DNA of 31,006 nucleotides, from the NCBI GenBank assembly GCA_036276235.1, contig DATBDZ010000149.1, positions 1-31,006 of the forward strand, read 5' to 3'. A program made the translations under genes and the position numbers. This document shows, in pieces, positions 7,801-14,947 of the stretch. The notes beneath the pieces are model-generated. The model ran no database searches and was not told the DNA's origin. It saw only the letters and a list, made by a program, of their open reading frames with translations. Source of the stretch: JANWHF01 sp036276235 (GTDB taxonomy: Bacteria; Planctomycetota; Phycisphaerae; Tepidisphaerales; Tepidisphaeraceae). Each line of letters opens with the position of its first letter. Within the stretch, counting starts at the first letter, position 1.

Positions 7801-8279
7801 CCAAGCACCGCGCCGCCTATGACAACACCAGCGTCATCCCCACTCCCGCATTCTTCTACGGCCTGCAAAGCGGCGAAGAGATTTCCGTCACCATCGAGCC
7901 GGGCAAAACGCTGATCATCCGATATCTGACGACCGGCGAGCCGCACGAAGATGGCACGCGCACGGTCTTCTTCGAGCTGAACGGCCAGCCGCGCGAGGTG
8001 AATGTTTCCGATCGTCAGCTCGAAGGAAACCTACACAAGCAGCCCAAAGCCGACCCGGACGACCCCGACCAGATCGCCGCCCCGATGCCGGGAAAGATTT
8101 CCAACATCGCCGTCAAAAAGGGACAAGCCGTGAAGGCCAGCGAGCGACTGCTGAGCATCGAAGCAATGAAAATGGAAACCGCCGTCTACAGCCCGCGCGA
8201 TGCAACGGTGGCGGAAGTATCCGTCAAACAGGGACAGACGGTGGCCGCGCGCGATCTGCTGATCAAGCTGGAAGGGTGA
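4824..8279 (+). CDS. pyc: Pyruvate carboxylase, full-length single chain
   Basis: The 1151-residue protein has all parts of the alpha4-type enzyme, which makes oxaloacetate from pyruvate, bicarbonate and ATP. The biotin carboxylase domain starts at residue 1 (KLLVANRSEIAIRVFRA) and holds the ATP-grasp loop KASFGGGGRGM and the EHTVTE segment. The carboxyltransferase domain begins near residue 540 with TTMRDAHQSLLATR; the metal ligands are expected at Asp544 and in the HTHD motif near 743, and the carbamylated lysine at Lys714 (GIKDMAGLCKP). The C-terminal biotinyl domain carries EAMKME with the biotin lysine at 1116. Length fits the family. No good ribosome site precedes ATG 4824; the start is set by the conserved N-terminus. 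The leader contains palindromic repeat 3. The role is anaplerotic, in the cytoplasm. Confidence 0.97.
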   Translation: MRKLLVANRSEIAIRVFRAATELGLGTVAVYTYEDRFSLHRFKADESYLIGPAEGGAPVKGYLDIAALIAIAREHEADAIHPGYGFLAENAELSRACEENGITFVGPTPDLLEAFGDKTAAKRLAKKANVPTLPGTEHGLTDAAQIRKAAKEIGYPIIIKASFGGGGRGMRVVTDPDDLLPRLEEAQREAGAAFGRGEVFVERFVPRAKHIEVQILGDQHGNLVHLWERDCSVQRRHQKVVEIAPSFNLPLTLRQQICEAAVRLCKTAKYRNAGTVEFLVDLDRNEFFFIEVNPRIQVEHTVTEVVTGVDIVKSQILVAQGHKLHATPLNIPAQENIHTNGFAIQCRITTEDPENHFIPDYGRLTTYRSPGGFAVRLDGGNGFGGAVITPFFDSLLVKVTTWGQTFGESIRRMDRAIREFRVRGVKTNIPFLENLINHRTFVAGDATTTFIDKTPDLFRFRAKRDRATKILGYLGDVIINSRPDVKGKTDPKREFPDPVIPPFAVGTPPPPGLRQKLLELGPEDFSQWVRKQKRLLLTDTTMRDAHQSLLATRVRTYDLVQIADAVAHLVPGLFSLEMWGGATFDTAMRFLQEDPWDRLAQLRERIPNIPFQMLLRASNAVGYTSYPDNAVREFVKGAGKNGIDVFRIFDSLNVLDNMQVAIDAVRNHTSSLCEAAVCYTGDILNPKRSKFSLKYYVNFAKELVKRGTHILGIKDMAGLCKPYAAHALVKALRDEVGVPIHFHTHDTSGINAGSMLRAADAGVDIVDGALSAMSGTTSQPNLNSMVAALQHTPRDTGLDLEALNRLSEYWESVRQFYFPFEEGLPAPTAEVYDHEMPGGQYTNLRQQAKSMGLIDRWREIAEAYAQVNQMFGDIVKVTPSSKVIGDMAIFMVTNNLRPMDILAPDKKFNFPRSVVEMMQGYLGTPEGGWPRVLQKIILDTAGVKALKGRPGAKLPKIDLAQTRTKLEKESGPDISDTDVLSYIMYPQVFQDFAKHRAAYDNTSVIPTPAFFYGLQSGEEISVTIEPGKTLIIRYLTTGEPHEDGTRTVFFELNGQPREVNVSDRQLEGNLHKQPKADPDDPDQIAAPMPGKISNIAVKKGQAVKASERLLSIEAMKMETAVYSPRDATVAEVSVKQGQTVAARDLLIKLEG

Positions 8280-8484
8280 TGGGTTCCTACCTGGACGTCA
8301 GTCCCGATGTTCCCCTTTAGCGATGCAACGTTTCGCATCGAATTTTGCACCATTCCGTTGCGCTGCATCGCCTTCATGTTGCATCCAACGAATTGAAGCC
8401 GCACGTAGAAGCGGAAGGCGCGAAGATCGGGAGGGGTTTCGGATTCCATTTTTCGAGGACCGTATCCGGCCGCCTGGTCCGCCG

Positions 8485-8525
8485 ATGAAACGAAGTGAAT
8501 CAAATTTTAAATCATTTCGTTTCAT
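8485..8525. repeat. Hairpin with 14-base arms
   Basis: ATGAAACGAAGTGA at 8485-8498 and TCATTTCGTTTCAT at 8512-8525 pair with one mismatch around a 13-base A/T-rich loop. It lies 206 bases after the pyc stop and has no clear T tract, so a termination role is uncertain. Confidence 0.8.
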
Positions 8526-8629
8526 GTACTCCCGTTGCATGTTTCATTGGGAATTCCAACACGTCTTAAGCCGCCGATGGGGCACCGATGAACACCGACT
8601 CAGGCGGGATGGTGAATCGCCCCCAAGGT

Positions 8630-8680
8630 GCCGCGCGACTGTGGGCGCGACTTTCGTTGGGCGAGCCCGAGTCGCGCGGC
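8630..8680. repeat. Hairpin with 11-base perfect arms
   Basis: GCCGCGCGACT at 8630-8640 and its exact reverse complement at 8670-8680 enclose 29 bases that contain a further GGGC/GCCC pair. Confidence 0.8.
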
Positions 8681-8804
8681 TCCCAATCCACAAACAGCCG
8701 CCTCCAGGCCAACTGAACTAAACCCATACATTATACATAAGGTATTAACTGAGCCAGCCGCGGCGAGCCTGTCGAACCCAAGCCGCAACTCAGCCAAAAG
8801 CAAC

Positions 8805-8882
8805 GTCCTCACCATATAGCAAAATGTTTCCATTTTCGTCTGTAACCTTGTGCGCCAGCAGGAATTATAAAATATGACCCCA
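8805..8882 (+). repeat. 78-nt repeat, copy A
   Basis: It shares with 9009-9086 the words GTCCTC at the start, then CTATAG/CATATAG, CAAAA, CATTT..CGT, GTAAC, and AATATGACCCC/GATATGACCCC at the end, in the same order and at the same spacing within one base. The copies are diverged but collinear over their whole length. Confidence 0.75.
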
Positions 8883-8983
8883 TTTCCGCCGTAAACGGTT
8901 GCCAGCCAAGGGTTTGCAACCTTCGCGCAGAAGCTCGGCGAAGAAAAATCTTCAGGCTTCAAATTTTTTCGCATGCGACAATC

Positions 8984-8999
8984 AACCACCCACGACCCC
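8984..8999. repeat. 16-base dispersed repeat, intergenic copy
   Basis: CAACCACCCACGACCC is the exact inverse of 3440-3455 inside ykgJ. It lies 9 bases before copy B of the 78-nt repeat. Confidence 0.8.
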
Positions 9000-9008
9000 A
9001 ACAAACAC

Positions 9009-9086
9009 GTCCTCTACTATAGGTCAAAAACTTAGCATTTCGTTCGGTAACACGCGGCCGATCAAAGGGTTACGAGATATGACCCC
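9009..9086 (+). repeat. 78-nt repeat, copy B
   Basis: This is the second collinear copy of the unit described at 8805-8882, in the same orientation and 204 bases downstream. It is followed by a C-rich run. Confidence 0.75.
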
Positions 9087-9400
9087 CCTCCCCCGGCCTT
9101 TCGTCGCGCAAGTGTTTGATATTCCAGCACTTGGAAATTGTCGCGCTGACAAAGCCGGATCCAAAAGTTATAAAAATCCGGAAATCTTTCCTCGCGCCCA
9201 ACTTACTGCTGCTGCAACAGTTACGCCAAAAGAATTTGTGGCGCTCGCGCATAAATCGCTATGACTTCCTGTCGGAGATGGCGAAACTGACAGTAACGGA
9301 GAGTGCTAAAACAACCGCCAAAACTCGTTCGAACTCGCTCCAACTTTGCCACCACCGTTTTCTTCAACGCAAGTAAGGGCAAAGTCACTCATCACCGTTT

Positions 9401-9421
9401 GCCGGCATAGTCCGGCTTTTT
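9401..9421 (+). terminator. Short hairpin plus T5, possible terminator
   Basis: GCCGG (9401-9405) and CCGGC (9412-9416) pair around 6 bases and are followed by five T on the plus strand. No plus-strand gene precedes it. On the minus strand it lies just after the YdeI-like stop but lacks a U tract, so its role is doubtful. Confidence 0.35.
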
Positions 9422-9980
9422 AGTGGAATGTTTCACCTCGCGCCAACATTTCCACGATCAACTTCATCCGTTTCTCACGGGTCTCCGGCTTCTTTGCCGT
9501 TTGAAGACGATAGACTATGGAATAAATGTTGGCTTTGCTTAGCGTTTTAAAGAATGCCTTTGCCTTCCTATTTTTATCCAATGCTCTCAAGAAATCTTCG
9601 GGCGGCGTGGCATTGCGCGGCGAATCATAGGCGGCGTCCCATCGGCCGTCGGCCCGGGCAGACTCAATCACTTTGAGCCCGACAGCGGTCATTTCGCCAG
9701 TCTTGATGAGCCTTTCGGCGTGTTGCGTGTTTATTTTTGACCATCCGCTTTTGGCACGGCGCGGCGTGAATTTCTGGAGCCAGGAATGTTCATCATGCGC
9801 TTTCTTTTGGCCATCGACCCAGCCAAAACAAAGCGATTGGTCCAACGCTTCGGCGTAAGTGATGGATTTTTCGCCTGAGTCTTTCTTGAAGATACGGAGC
9901 CAAATGCCATCCGAGGTAGCGTTGTTTTTCTCAAGCCACTTTCGGAAGTCAAGAGGCGATTTGAAGCTTAACGTGTTCAT
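9420..9980 (-). CDS. YdeI/OmdA family protein (OmpD-associated)
   Basis: The 186-residue protein matches the YdeI/OmpD-associated family along its length: the N-terminal FRKWLEKN...GIWLRIFKK segment, ITYAEALDQSLCFGWVDGQ, the FTPRRAKSGWSKIN segment, and the C-terminal helical domain ending KPETREKRMKLIVEMLARGE. Members are linked to peptide or bacteriocin tolerance in enteric bacteria, but the biochemical role is not settled. The base composition is clearly less GC-rich than its neighbours and Lys/Asn/Phe codons are A/T-ending, which suggests recent transfer. ATG 9980 is used, with a weak GAGAA upstream. It is divergent from the toxin-antitoxin pair that follows. Confidence 0.88.
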   Translation of the reverse strand: MNTLSFKSPLDFRKWLEKNNATSDGIWLRIFKKDSGEKSITYAEALDQSLCFGWVDGQKKAHDEHSWLQKFTPRRAKSGWSKINTQHAERLIKTGEMTAVGLKVIESARADGRWDAAYDSPRNATPPEDFLRALDKNRKAKAFFKTLSKANIYSIVYRLQTAKKPETREKRMKLIVEMLARGETFH

Positions 9981-10013
9981 GTATTCTCGTGGATTGTGAT
10001 ATTATTTCAGACC

Positions 10014-10262
10014 ATGATCGCGTTAAATGCTCATTTTGACGGCAAAGTCATCGTCCCCGATGAACCGTTGGATTTGCCGGCGAATCAGAAAATCCGCATC
10101 AGCATAGAGCCAATCGAGCAGGCGACCGCGCCTCCTGCTGTCCAGCCCAAGCTCCAGCTTGGGCTCCAGCGTGGTGTGGTGACATACGCCGCGCCCGACT
10201 GGGAAGCCCCGTTGCCCGACGACATCTGGGACCATAATCGCGACGACGAGGCCAAGCCATGA
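10014..10262 (+). CDS. Antitoxin of a PIN-type toxin-antitoxin pair
   Basis: This 82-residue acidic protein starts MIALNAHFDGKVIVPDEPLD, a start typical of short antitoxins paired with VapC/PIN toxins, and ends with an acidic segment (PLPDDIWDHNRDDE) of the type that wraps the toxin. ATG 10014 is preferred over the in-frame GTG 9996 because homologous antitoxins begin at this point. The stop overlaps the toxin start by four bases (ATGA), so translation is coupled. The middle of the gene carries a perfect palindrome at 10146-10163 that encodes PKLQLG; this region may be a repeat insertion between the N-terminal part and the toxin-binding tail. Confidence 0.75.
   Translation: MIALNAHFDGKVIVPDEPLDLPANQKIRISIEPIEQATAPPAVQPKLQLGLQRGVVTYAAPDWEAPLPDDIWDHNRDDEAKP
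10146..10163. repeat. 18-base palindrome inside the antitoxin gene
   Basis: CCCAAGCTCCAGCTTGGG has two perfect 8-base arms around two bases. It is translated in frame as part of the antitoxin linker. Confidence 0.85.
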
Positions 10263-10648
10263 AGTTGCTGCTCGACAGCCAGGCATTTATTTATCTGGTC
10301 AATCAGCCCGAGCGACTACCTGCCGCGGCCTGCAGGGTGATCCAGGATCTCAACAACATTCGATTCCTAAGCATCGCTTCACCACTGGAGCTACAGATCA
10401 AGGTAAGCATTGGCAAGCTGAGTTTCGCGAAGCCGGTCCGCGACCTGGTTCAGTTCGAATTGGATCGCGGGGCGATGGAACTTCTCCCGATCACGCTCAA
10501 TCACATCGACGAATTGTCTCGCCTGCCGATGCACCACAAAGATCCGTTCGACCGCATCCTTATCGCCCAAGCCCGCGCGGAGGGTTTGACCATCATCACG
10601 GGCGATCGGACAATTCCCCGCTATCCGGTAACAACACTCTGGGAGTGA
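10259..10648 (+). CDS. PIN-domain toxin (VapC-like ribonuclease)
   Basis: The 129-residue protein is a compact PIN domain of the Sll0205-like group. The acidic metal-site residues are visible: Asp6 in KLLLDSQAF, Glu44 in SPLELQIK, Asp95 and Asp98 in HHKDPFDRILIAQA, and Asp116 in IITGD. Such toxins cut RNA when released from the antitoxin. It overlaps the upstream antitoxin by four bases, as usual for a two-gene operon in which the antitoxin comes first. The active site looks intact. The RNA target cannot be told from sequence. Confidence 0.9.
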   Translation: MKLLLDSQAFIYLVNQPERLPAAACRVIQDLNNIRFLSIASPLELQIKVSIGKLSFAKPVRDLVQFELDRGAMELLPITLNHIDELSRLPMHHKDPFDRILIAQARAEGLTIITGDRTIPRYPVTTLWE

Positions 10649-10721
10649 AGAGTTGCGTCCCGTCGCACCTGCGCCCCTCATTTGTGCATTACAGGTGGCG
10701 CGAGCGGTTATATTGTTCTGC

Positions 10722-12035
10722 TCAACTTCCCGGATCACGCAGAGGCCTTACGCTGGCGGATTTCACCATCACAGCCAGCACCCCCGCGATCGCAAACATC
10801 CCCGCTAGCGCGACGAATCCTGGTCTTGTTCCGAATTTTCCGATGATCAAGCCGAAAAAATAGCTTCCGAGCCAGCCTCCCGCTGAGCCGGCGCTGTTGA
10901 CCAGGGCCATGGATTCGCCGACGACGTTGCGCGGGAGGGTGTCGGCCATCCAGGCCCAGAGCACGCTCACCAGCGTGTAGGTGCAGGACGGGATGATGAT
11001 CATGCCGGCGAAGGTCAGGTAGAAATGTTGCTCGCCGCCGGCGAAGGCGATCAGATAGCCGACGCTGGCGACGAACATCGATGCGACCGCGAAGGGCTTG
11101 CGCTTGAGCGTGCGATCTGACAGGTATGAAACCGTCAGCATCGGCAGGATGCCGACGGCGTAGGGGATTGCCGAGAGCAGGCCGGTGGCCGCGATGCCGC
11201 GCGCGGTGGCGGCTTTGATGATCGTCGGCATCCAGAACATCATGCCGTAGCCGCAGGCGCTGAAGGACAGATACATCAGCGACCAAAGAATGACGCGACG
11301 ATCGGCCAGTGCCGCCCAGTAGCTGGAGATGCGCGTCATCTGGCGCTGCTCGGCATCGAGAACATTCTGAATCGCGTCGGCGTCGTCCGCGGTCAGCCAT
11401 CGCGCTTCGGCCGGCCGTTCATCGGCGGCGGCAAGCCAGATTCCCGCCCAGATGATCGATGGCATTCCCTCGATGATGAACATCATCTGCCAACCCTTGA
11501 GTCCCCAGACCGGGTGAACATCGAAGTGGGCGATCAGCAGCCCGGAAACGACCGACACGAACATCATGGTGAGCGGGTTGGCCAGGAGCAGCAGCGCGTT
11601 GGCGCGCGAGCGCTCGGGCTTGGTGAACCATCGCGTGAGGAAGACAAGCATCGCCGGCAGGACAACGCCTTCCACCGCGCCCAGCGCGAGGCGAACCGCG
11701 ATCAACGCCGGCACGCTGCGCAGAATGCCGGTGAGCGAGGAAAAGATCCCCCAGAGAATCAGCGCCCAGAAGACCAGCCACTTCAGATTGCGTTTCGCTG
11801 CCCAGTGGGCGGCGGGAATCTGCAGCAGGCAATACCCCGGAAAAAACAGCGAAGGAAGCAGCGCGGCAACGTTCTTGCTCAGATGCAGCGTCTCGCTCAT
11901 CCCCGCCGCCGCGGCGTAGCCGTAATTTACGCGATCCAGAAACGCCAGGCTGTAGGTGATGAACGCCAACGGGACGATGTGGAGGAAGCGATCGGAAGAG
12001 CGCGGGGCATGAAGAGCGGCGGCGGCTTGTGGCAA
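10722..12035 (-). CDS. MFS transporter, anion:cation symporter type
   Basis: The protein has about 12 membrane segments and the layout of the ACS family of the major facilitator superfamily, which imports organic anions such as tartrate, phthalate or sugar acids. The first helix region FLDRVNYGYAAA and the loop KRNLKWLVFWALILWG are typical. The frame is open to 12146, but that extension is encoded by the 132-nt repeat and gives PSPRPSPPSTGER, so it is not a real N-terminus. TTG at 12035 (LPQAAAALHAP) is proposed, giving 437 residues, with GGGAGAT about 6 bases upstream; this ribosome site touches the edge of the repeat. The substrate is not known. It converges on the PIN toxin. Confidence 0.85.
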   Translation of the reverse strand: MPQAAAALHAPRSSDRFLHIVPLAFITYSLAFLDRVNYGYAAAAGMSETLHLSKNVAALLPSLFFPGYCLLQIPAAHWAAKRNLKWLVFWALILWGIFSSLTGILRSVPALIAVRLALGAVEGVVLPAMLVFLTRWFTKPERSRANALLLLANPLTMMFVSVVSGLLIAHFDVHPVWGLKGWQMMFIIEGMPSIIWAGIWLAAADERPAEARWLTADDADAIQNVLDAEQRQMTRISSYWAALADRRVILWSLMYLSFSACGYGMMFWMPTIIKAATARGIAATGLLSAIPYAVGILPMLTVSYLSDRTLKRKPFAVASMFVASVGYLIAFAGGEQHFYLTFAGMIIIPSCTYTLVSVLWAWMADTLPRNVVGESMALVNSAGSAGGWLGSYFFGLIIGKFGTRPGFVALAGMFAIAGVLAVMVKSASVRPLRDPGS

Positions 12036-12050
12036 GTCTGATCTCCCACT

Positions 12051-12182
12051 CTCCCTCTCCCCTGTACTCGGGGGAGAGGGCCGGGGTGAGGGGCCGGACG
12101 CGCCGATTTGTAAACCGCGCCGTGTCGCCATTCGCCGTCCCCTCACCCTGCCCTCTCCCCTGAGTACAGGGGAGAGGGTTCT
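12051..12182 (+). repeat. 132-nt double-hairpin element, copy 1
   Basis: A first hairpin (CTCCCCTGTACT.GGGGGAGAG, followed by GGGGTGAGGGG) and a second, inverted one (TCCCCTCACCCTG, then CTCCCCTGAGTACAGGGGAG) flank a core of about 40 bases. The two outer segments are also complementary to each other, so the whole unit can fold on itself. The element has the same length and order as copy 2 at 18891-19022 and is found inverted at 27323-27453. It lies between the esterase and the MFS gene. Confidence 0.92.
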
Positions 12183-12202
12183 AATACTGCGTTGCGCCGC
12201 AG

Positions 12203-12991
12203 TTAGTTAGTTTTCGTTGCCGGCGCCGGCGTGGCTCGCGCTTCGCCGCGCTTGTGAGTGAGCATCCACTCGAACAGCTCATTGTTGTTGTACGAGCGCG
12301 TCCAGCAGTCGTGGCCGACGCCGGGGTAGCGCGTGTACTTCACGTCGGCGTTGGCCTTCTTCAGCGCTTCGACCATGTCGTCGCTATTCTTCACGTTAAC
12401 GGTGGGGTCGGCGTCGCCGTGGAAGACCCAGATCGGCAGCGTCGCGAGCCGTCGGACATTGGCGGGATTCCCCCCGCCGCACATCGGCGCGATGGCGGCA
12501 AAGCGATCGGAATTGCGGCTGGCCCATTCCCAGGTGCCAAAGCCGCCCATGCTCAAGCCGGTCAGATAAACGCGATCCTGATCAACGCTGTATTTCGCCA
12601 GCACATCATCGAGAAGCGCGTTGAGGCTGAAGGTGTTCCACCCCTGCCGCGCGGCCGGGCATTGCGGTGACACGACGATGAACTGCTTCACCGGCGAATC
12701 CACATTCTGCGCAATCAGCTTCGGCGGGCCGTGCACTTTTACCTTGCTCACATCGCTGCCGCTCTCGCCAGAGCCGTGCAGAAACATAATGAGCGGCCAC
12801 TTCTTGCTGGAATCCTTGCCGTAATCGGCCGGCAGATAAAGCAGATAATCGAGCTTAACAGGAACTTGCTTTTCAAAATGCCCCGCCGCCTGCTCGCCCG
12901 GCTTGGGCGCATCGTCCGCCGCGTGCGCGGGAAGAGCCAGAGCAATCGGGGCAAGCAAGACTGCGAGCAATCGCCGCCAGGGATGAGTCAT
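12203..12991 (-). CDS. Secreted alpha/beta-hydrolase, esterase / prolyl-oligopeptidase-like
   Basis: A signal peptide covers about residues 1-24 (cleavage after PAHA). The rest is an alpha/beta-hydrolase of the kind annotated as phospholipase/carboxylesterase or PHB-depolymerase-like. The oxyanion region is MFLHGSGESG (about 69-78), the nucleophile is Ser147 in GLSMGG, the acid is probably Asp195 in HGDADPTV, and the histidine is His227 in GVGHDCW. The catalytic set is therefore complete. Length of 262 residues fits a single-domain secreted esterase. GGAGAA lies 6 bases before ATG. The natural ester is not known; a role in polymer breakdown outside the cytoplasm is inference from the signal peptide. 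Confidence 0.9.
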   Translation of the reverse strand: MTHPWRRLLAVLLAPIALALPAHAADDAPKPGEQAAGHFEKQVPVKLDYLLYLPADYGKDSSKKWPLIMFLHGSGESGSDVSKVKVHGPPKLIAQNVDSPVKQFIVVSPQCPAARQGWNTFSLNALLDDVLAKYSVDQDRVYLTGLSMGGFGTWEWASRNSDRFAAIAPMCGGGNPANVRRLATLPIWVFHGDADPTVNVKNSDDMVEALKKANADVKYTRYPGVGHDCWTRSYNNNELFEWMLTHKRGEARATPAPATKTN

Positions 12992-13141
12992 CGTGTCTTC
13001 TCCGGTTGAAGTAGGTGAACCGCCATTAGTACCGCGCGTGGATGTCCGATGTTTTCACATCCAATGGTATTGGCGCTTGCGTATGGGCAATATCGCGGGA
13101 CTCCAATTCGTGATAGAATTGGCTTCTGTTTCCTGCGAGAC

Positions 13142-13147
13142 AGGAGG
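13142..13147 (+). promoter_or_regulatory. Strong ribosome-binding site that sets the antitoxin start
   Basis: A perfect AGGAGG lies 11 bases before ATG 13159 but only 2 bases before the in-frame TTG 13150, so ATG 13159 is the likely start. Confidence 0.75.
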
Positions 13148-13158
13148 TTTTGGATACC

Positions 13159-13413
13159 ATGCAAATCTCACTGAGCGAAGAAACTCAACGGCTTCTTGAA
13201 GATCGCATGCGACGCGATGGGCACCGGACGCCCGACGAGGCGGTTCGCGCTGCTCTTGAATCCGCAAACGAGGCCGAGACCGAAGAAGTGGACGACCAGA
13301 CGATCGCGGCGATTGAAGAAGGACTTGCGCAAGCCAAGCGCGGCGAAGTTAAACCATGGGAAGAAGTGCGCGAAGAATTGCGGGAGCGGTTTGCGAAAGA
13401 ATCGGTAGAATGA
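13159..13413 (+). CDS. ParD/CopG-like antitoxin without a visible toxin
   Basis: The 84-residue protein begins MQISLSEETQRLLEDRMRRDGHRTPDEAVRAAL, which is a ribbon-helix-helix DNA-binding domain of the ParD type. The C-terminal half is rich in Glu and Lys (WEEVREELRERF) and would be the toxin-binding part. ParD is normally followed by a RelE/ParE toxin gene. Here the next gene, 22 bases downstream, codes for an unrelated membrane protein. The antitoxin is therefore an orphan, or its toxin gene lies elsewhere. A strong AGGAGG precedes the start. Confidence 0.82.
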   Translation: MQISLSEETQRLLEDRMRRDGHRTPDEAVRAALESANEAETEEVDDQTIAAIEEGLAQAKRGEVKPWEEVREELRERFAKESVE

Positions 13414-13435
13414 CGAGCAGCCCGCAAACCGCTCC

Positions 13436-14947
13436 ATGACCAGCTCCCCGAAGATCCGTGCAATCCCGCGCCGGCTGCCGCTCAGGCGGAAGGCCTGGAG
13501 TGCTTTGATCCTCTTCGCCTCGTTGCTCTTCCTCTGGCTCTGGTGGGCGCACATCGCCAACCAACGGCTGGCGGCGCAGGTCGCAGCGATTGCTGCGCGC
13601 GGGGAACCGCTTTATCCGAAGGATTTTGATCCGCCGCCGGTGCCCGCCGGGCAGAATGCGGCGACGTATTTCGCGGCGGCTTGCTCGGCCATTGTTTTTC
13701 CGCCGGCTACACCATCCAGTTCGAGCATGAGCTACGCGGGGTATCCGCCGTTTCCGCAGGCGTGGCATGATGCGGCCAATCAGGCGGTTGCGGCCAATCA
13801 GCAAACGCTTCAGTTGGCTCGCAAGGCGCAGGCATACGCCCAAGCAGATTGGGGACATGGCCATGCCGCGCACAGAGCGCAGTGGCCAATGAGAGCCTCG
13901 CCGAATCTCAATGGCCTTCGCTATCTGGCCAATCTTCTGGGGGATGCCGCCTTGCTCGCGCACGAGCAAGGCAACGATCTTGAGGCGATAGAGCGAATTC
14001 GCGATCTTCTTCATGAAGCCGACGCGATCGACAACCATTCCATTTCAATCATTAACCATTTGACCGGCTATGGCATCGAAGCGCTGGCGGTGGATCGATT
14101 GGAAGTCATCGCGCCTGATCTTCGCGTGGACACGGAATTGGGTGCCACGCCGGCACCTTCGCCCAAAGGCAGTCCCGCCGCCGCCGCGACGATTCGCGAA
14201 ATGATTCATGAGCTGTTGAATGAGCAGTGGTCGCATGAGCGAAGCCTTGCGTGCGCGCTGGCCATCCGCATGGAGGAGTTCGACACGCTCGATGAATTGA
14301 GCGAGCGGTCCGATCTGCTCAAGCCAATGGTGCAATTGGATGCAGTGCGGCTATTGGAAGATACGCAATGGGGGCTGCGCGCGGTGGAGCAACCGAATTG
14401 GCCGTCCGCTGAAGCAATGCTCGCGGCGCGGCCGAGATTGTTCGCAGAGTCAAGTTCCTACGGCCCGCAGCCCGCCGAAACCAAGATCAGGTTTTCGCAC
14501 TTCCTCGCCAGCGAAGTCGGCATGCGGATCGAAAGCCTGATCCTGCAGGAGTTCCGGCATGTTGCCGAACGAAGAGTGGCCGCGACGGCGCTGGCCGTTC
14601 GGCTTTATCGCGCTGAGCACCACTCCTGGCCGGCACGACTGGACGATCTGTGTCCGGGTTTTCTGCCGACGGTTCCAATCGATCCGTTCTCCGCTGATGG
14701 CAAGCCGCTTGGCTATGTGATCTTGCGAGCCGTTCTGCCGGGCGGCGCGGATCGGCCGCTTTTGTTCCTCAATGCCCCAAATGAAACCGTTGACAAAGCC
14801 CCGCCTCAACCTTCGTTTGGGTGGGCCGGGAAAAACACGCAGTGGCGCGACCTTGCGCGCTGGGCACCGTCATCTACGAAGGCTGTCAATGATGATCCAC
14901 ACCAGCCCGACAACACAGGGGAACAGGCCAAGACCGATGGCCGCTGA
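13436..14947 (+). CDS. Membrane-anchored protein of unknown function (planctomycete type)
   Basis: The 503-residue protein has a basic N-terminus, one membrane segment at about residues 20-41 (WSALILFASLLFLWLWWAHI) and a large domain that should face the periplasm. No named domain is recognised. A C-terminal block, RRVAATALAVRLYRAEHHSWPARLDDL followed by FLPTVPIDPFS, resembles a motif found in many planctomycete proteins of unknown function. No strong ribosome site was found, and ATG 13436 follows the antitoxin by 22 bases. The 3' end overlaps the convergent zinc-ribbon gene by 78 bases; the last 25 residues are low in structure and polar, so either end could be slightly wrong. Confidence 0.7.
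   Translation: MTSSPKIRAIPRRLPLRRKAWSALILFASLLFLWLWWAHIANQRLAAQVAAIAARGEPLYPKDFDPPPVPAGQNAATYFAAACSAIVFPPATPSSSSMSYAGYPPFPQAWHDAANQAVAANQQTLQLARKAQAYAQADWGHGHAAHRAQWPMRASPNLNGLRYLANLLGDAALLAHEQGNDLEAIERIRDLLHEADAIDNHSISIINHLTGYGIEALAVDRLEVIAPDLRVDTELGATPAPSPKGSPAAAATIREMIHELLNEQWSHERSLACALAIRMEEFDTLDELSERSDLLKPMVQLDAVRLLEDTQWGLRAVEQPNWPSAEAMLAARPRLFAESSSYGPQPAETKIRFSHFLASEVGMRIESLILQEFRHVAERRVAATALAVRLYRAEHHSWPARLDDLCPGFLPTVPIDPFSADGKPLGYVILRAVLPGGADRPLLFLNAPNETVDKAPPQPSFGWAGKNTQWRDLARWAPSSTKAVNDDPHQPDNTGEQAKTDGR

Larger units (their letters stand above)
8280..9419. other. Gene-poor, repeat-rich interval of about 1.1 kb
   Basis: No reading frame here has a recognisable domain, a good ribosome site or coding-like composition. 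Base composition shifts to more A+T than the flanking genes. The interval holds at least two hairpins, two copies of a 78-nt repeat and the 16-base repeat shared with ykgJ, all listed separately. Short frames at 8899-9264, 9116-9376 and 9070-9252 (minus) overlap these repeats and are taken as chance. Confidence 0.7.

Noticed and set aside
8899..9376. Short frames in the repeat desert on both strands
   Set aside because: No domain or ribosome site; they overlap the 78-nt repeat and differ between frames.
12036..12146. N-terminal extension of the MFS frame
   Set aside because: It translates the 132-nt repeat (PSPRPSPPSTGER) and is not expected in a transporter.
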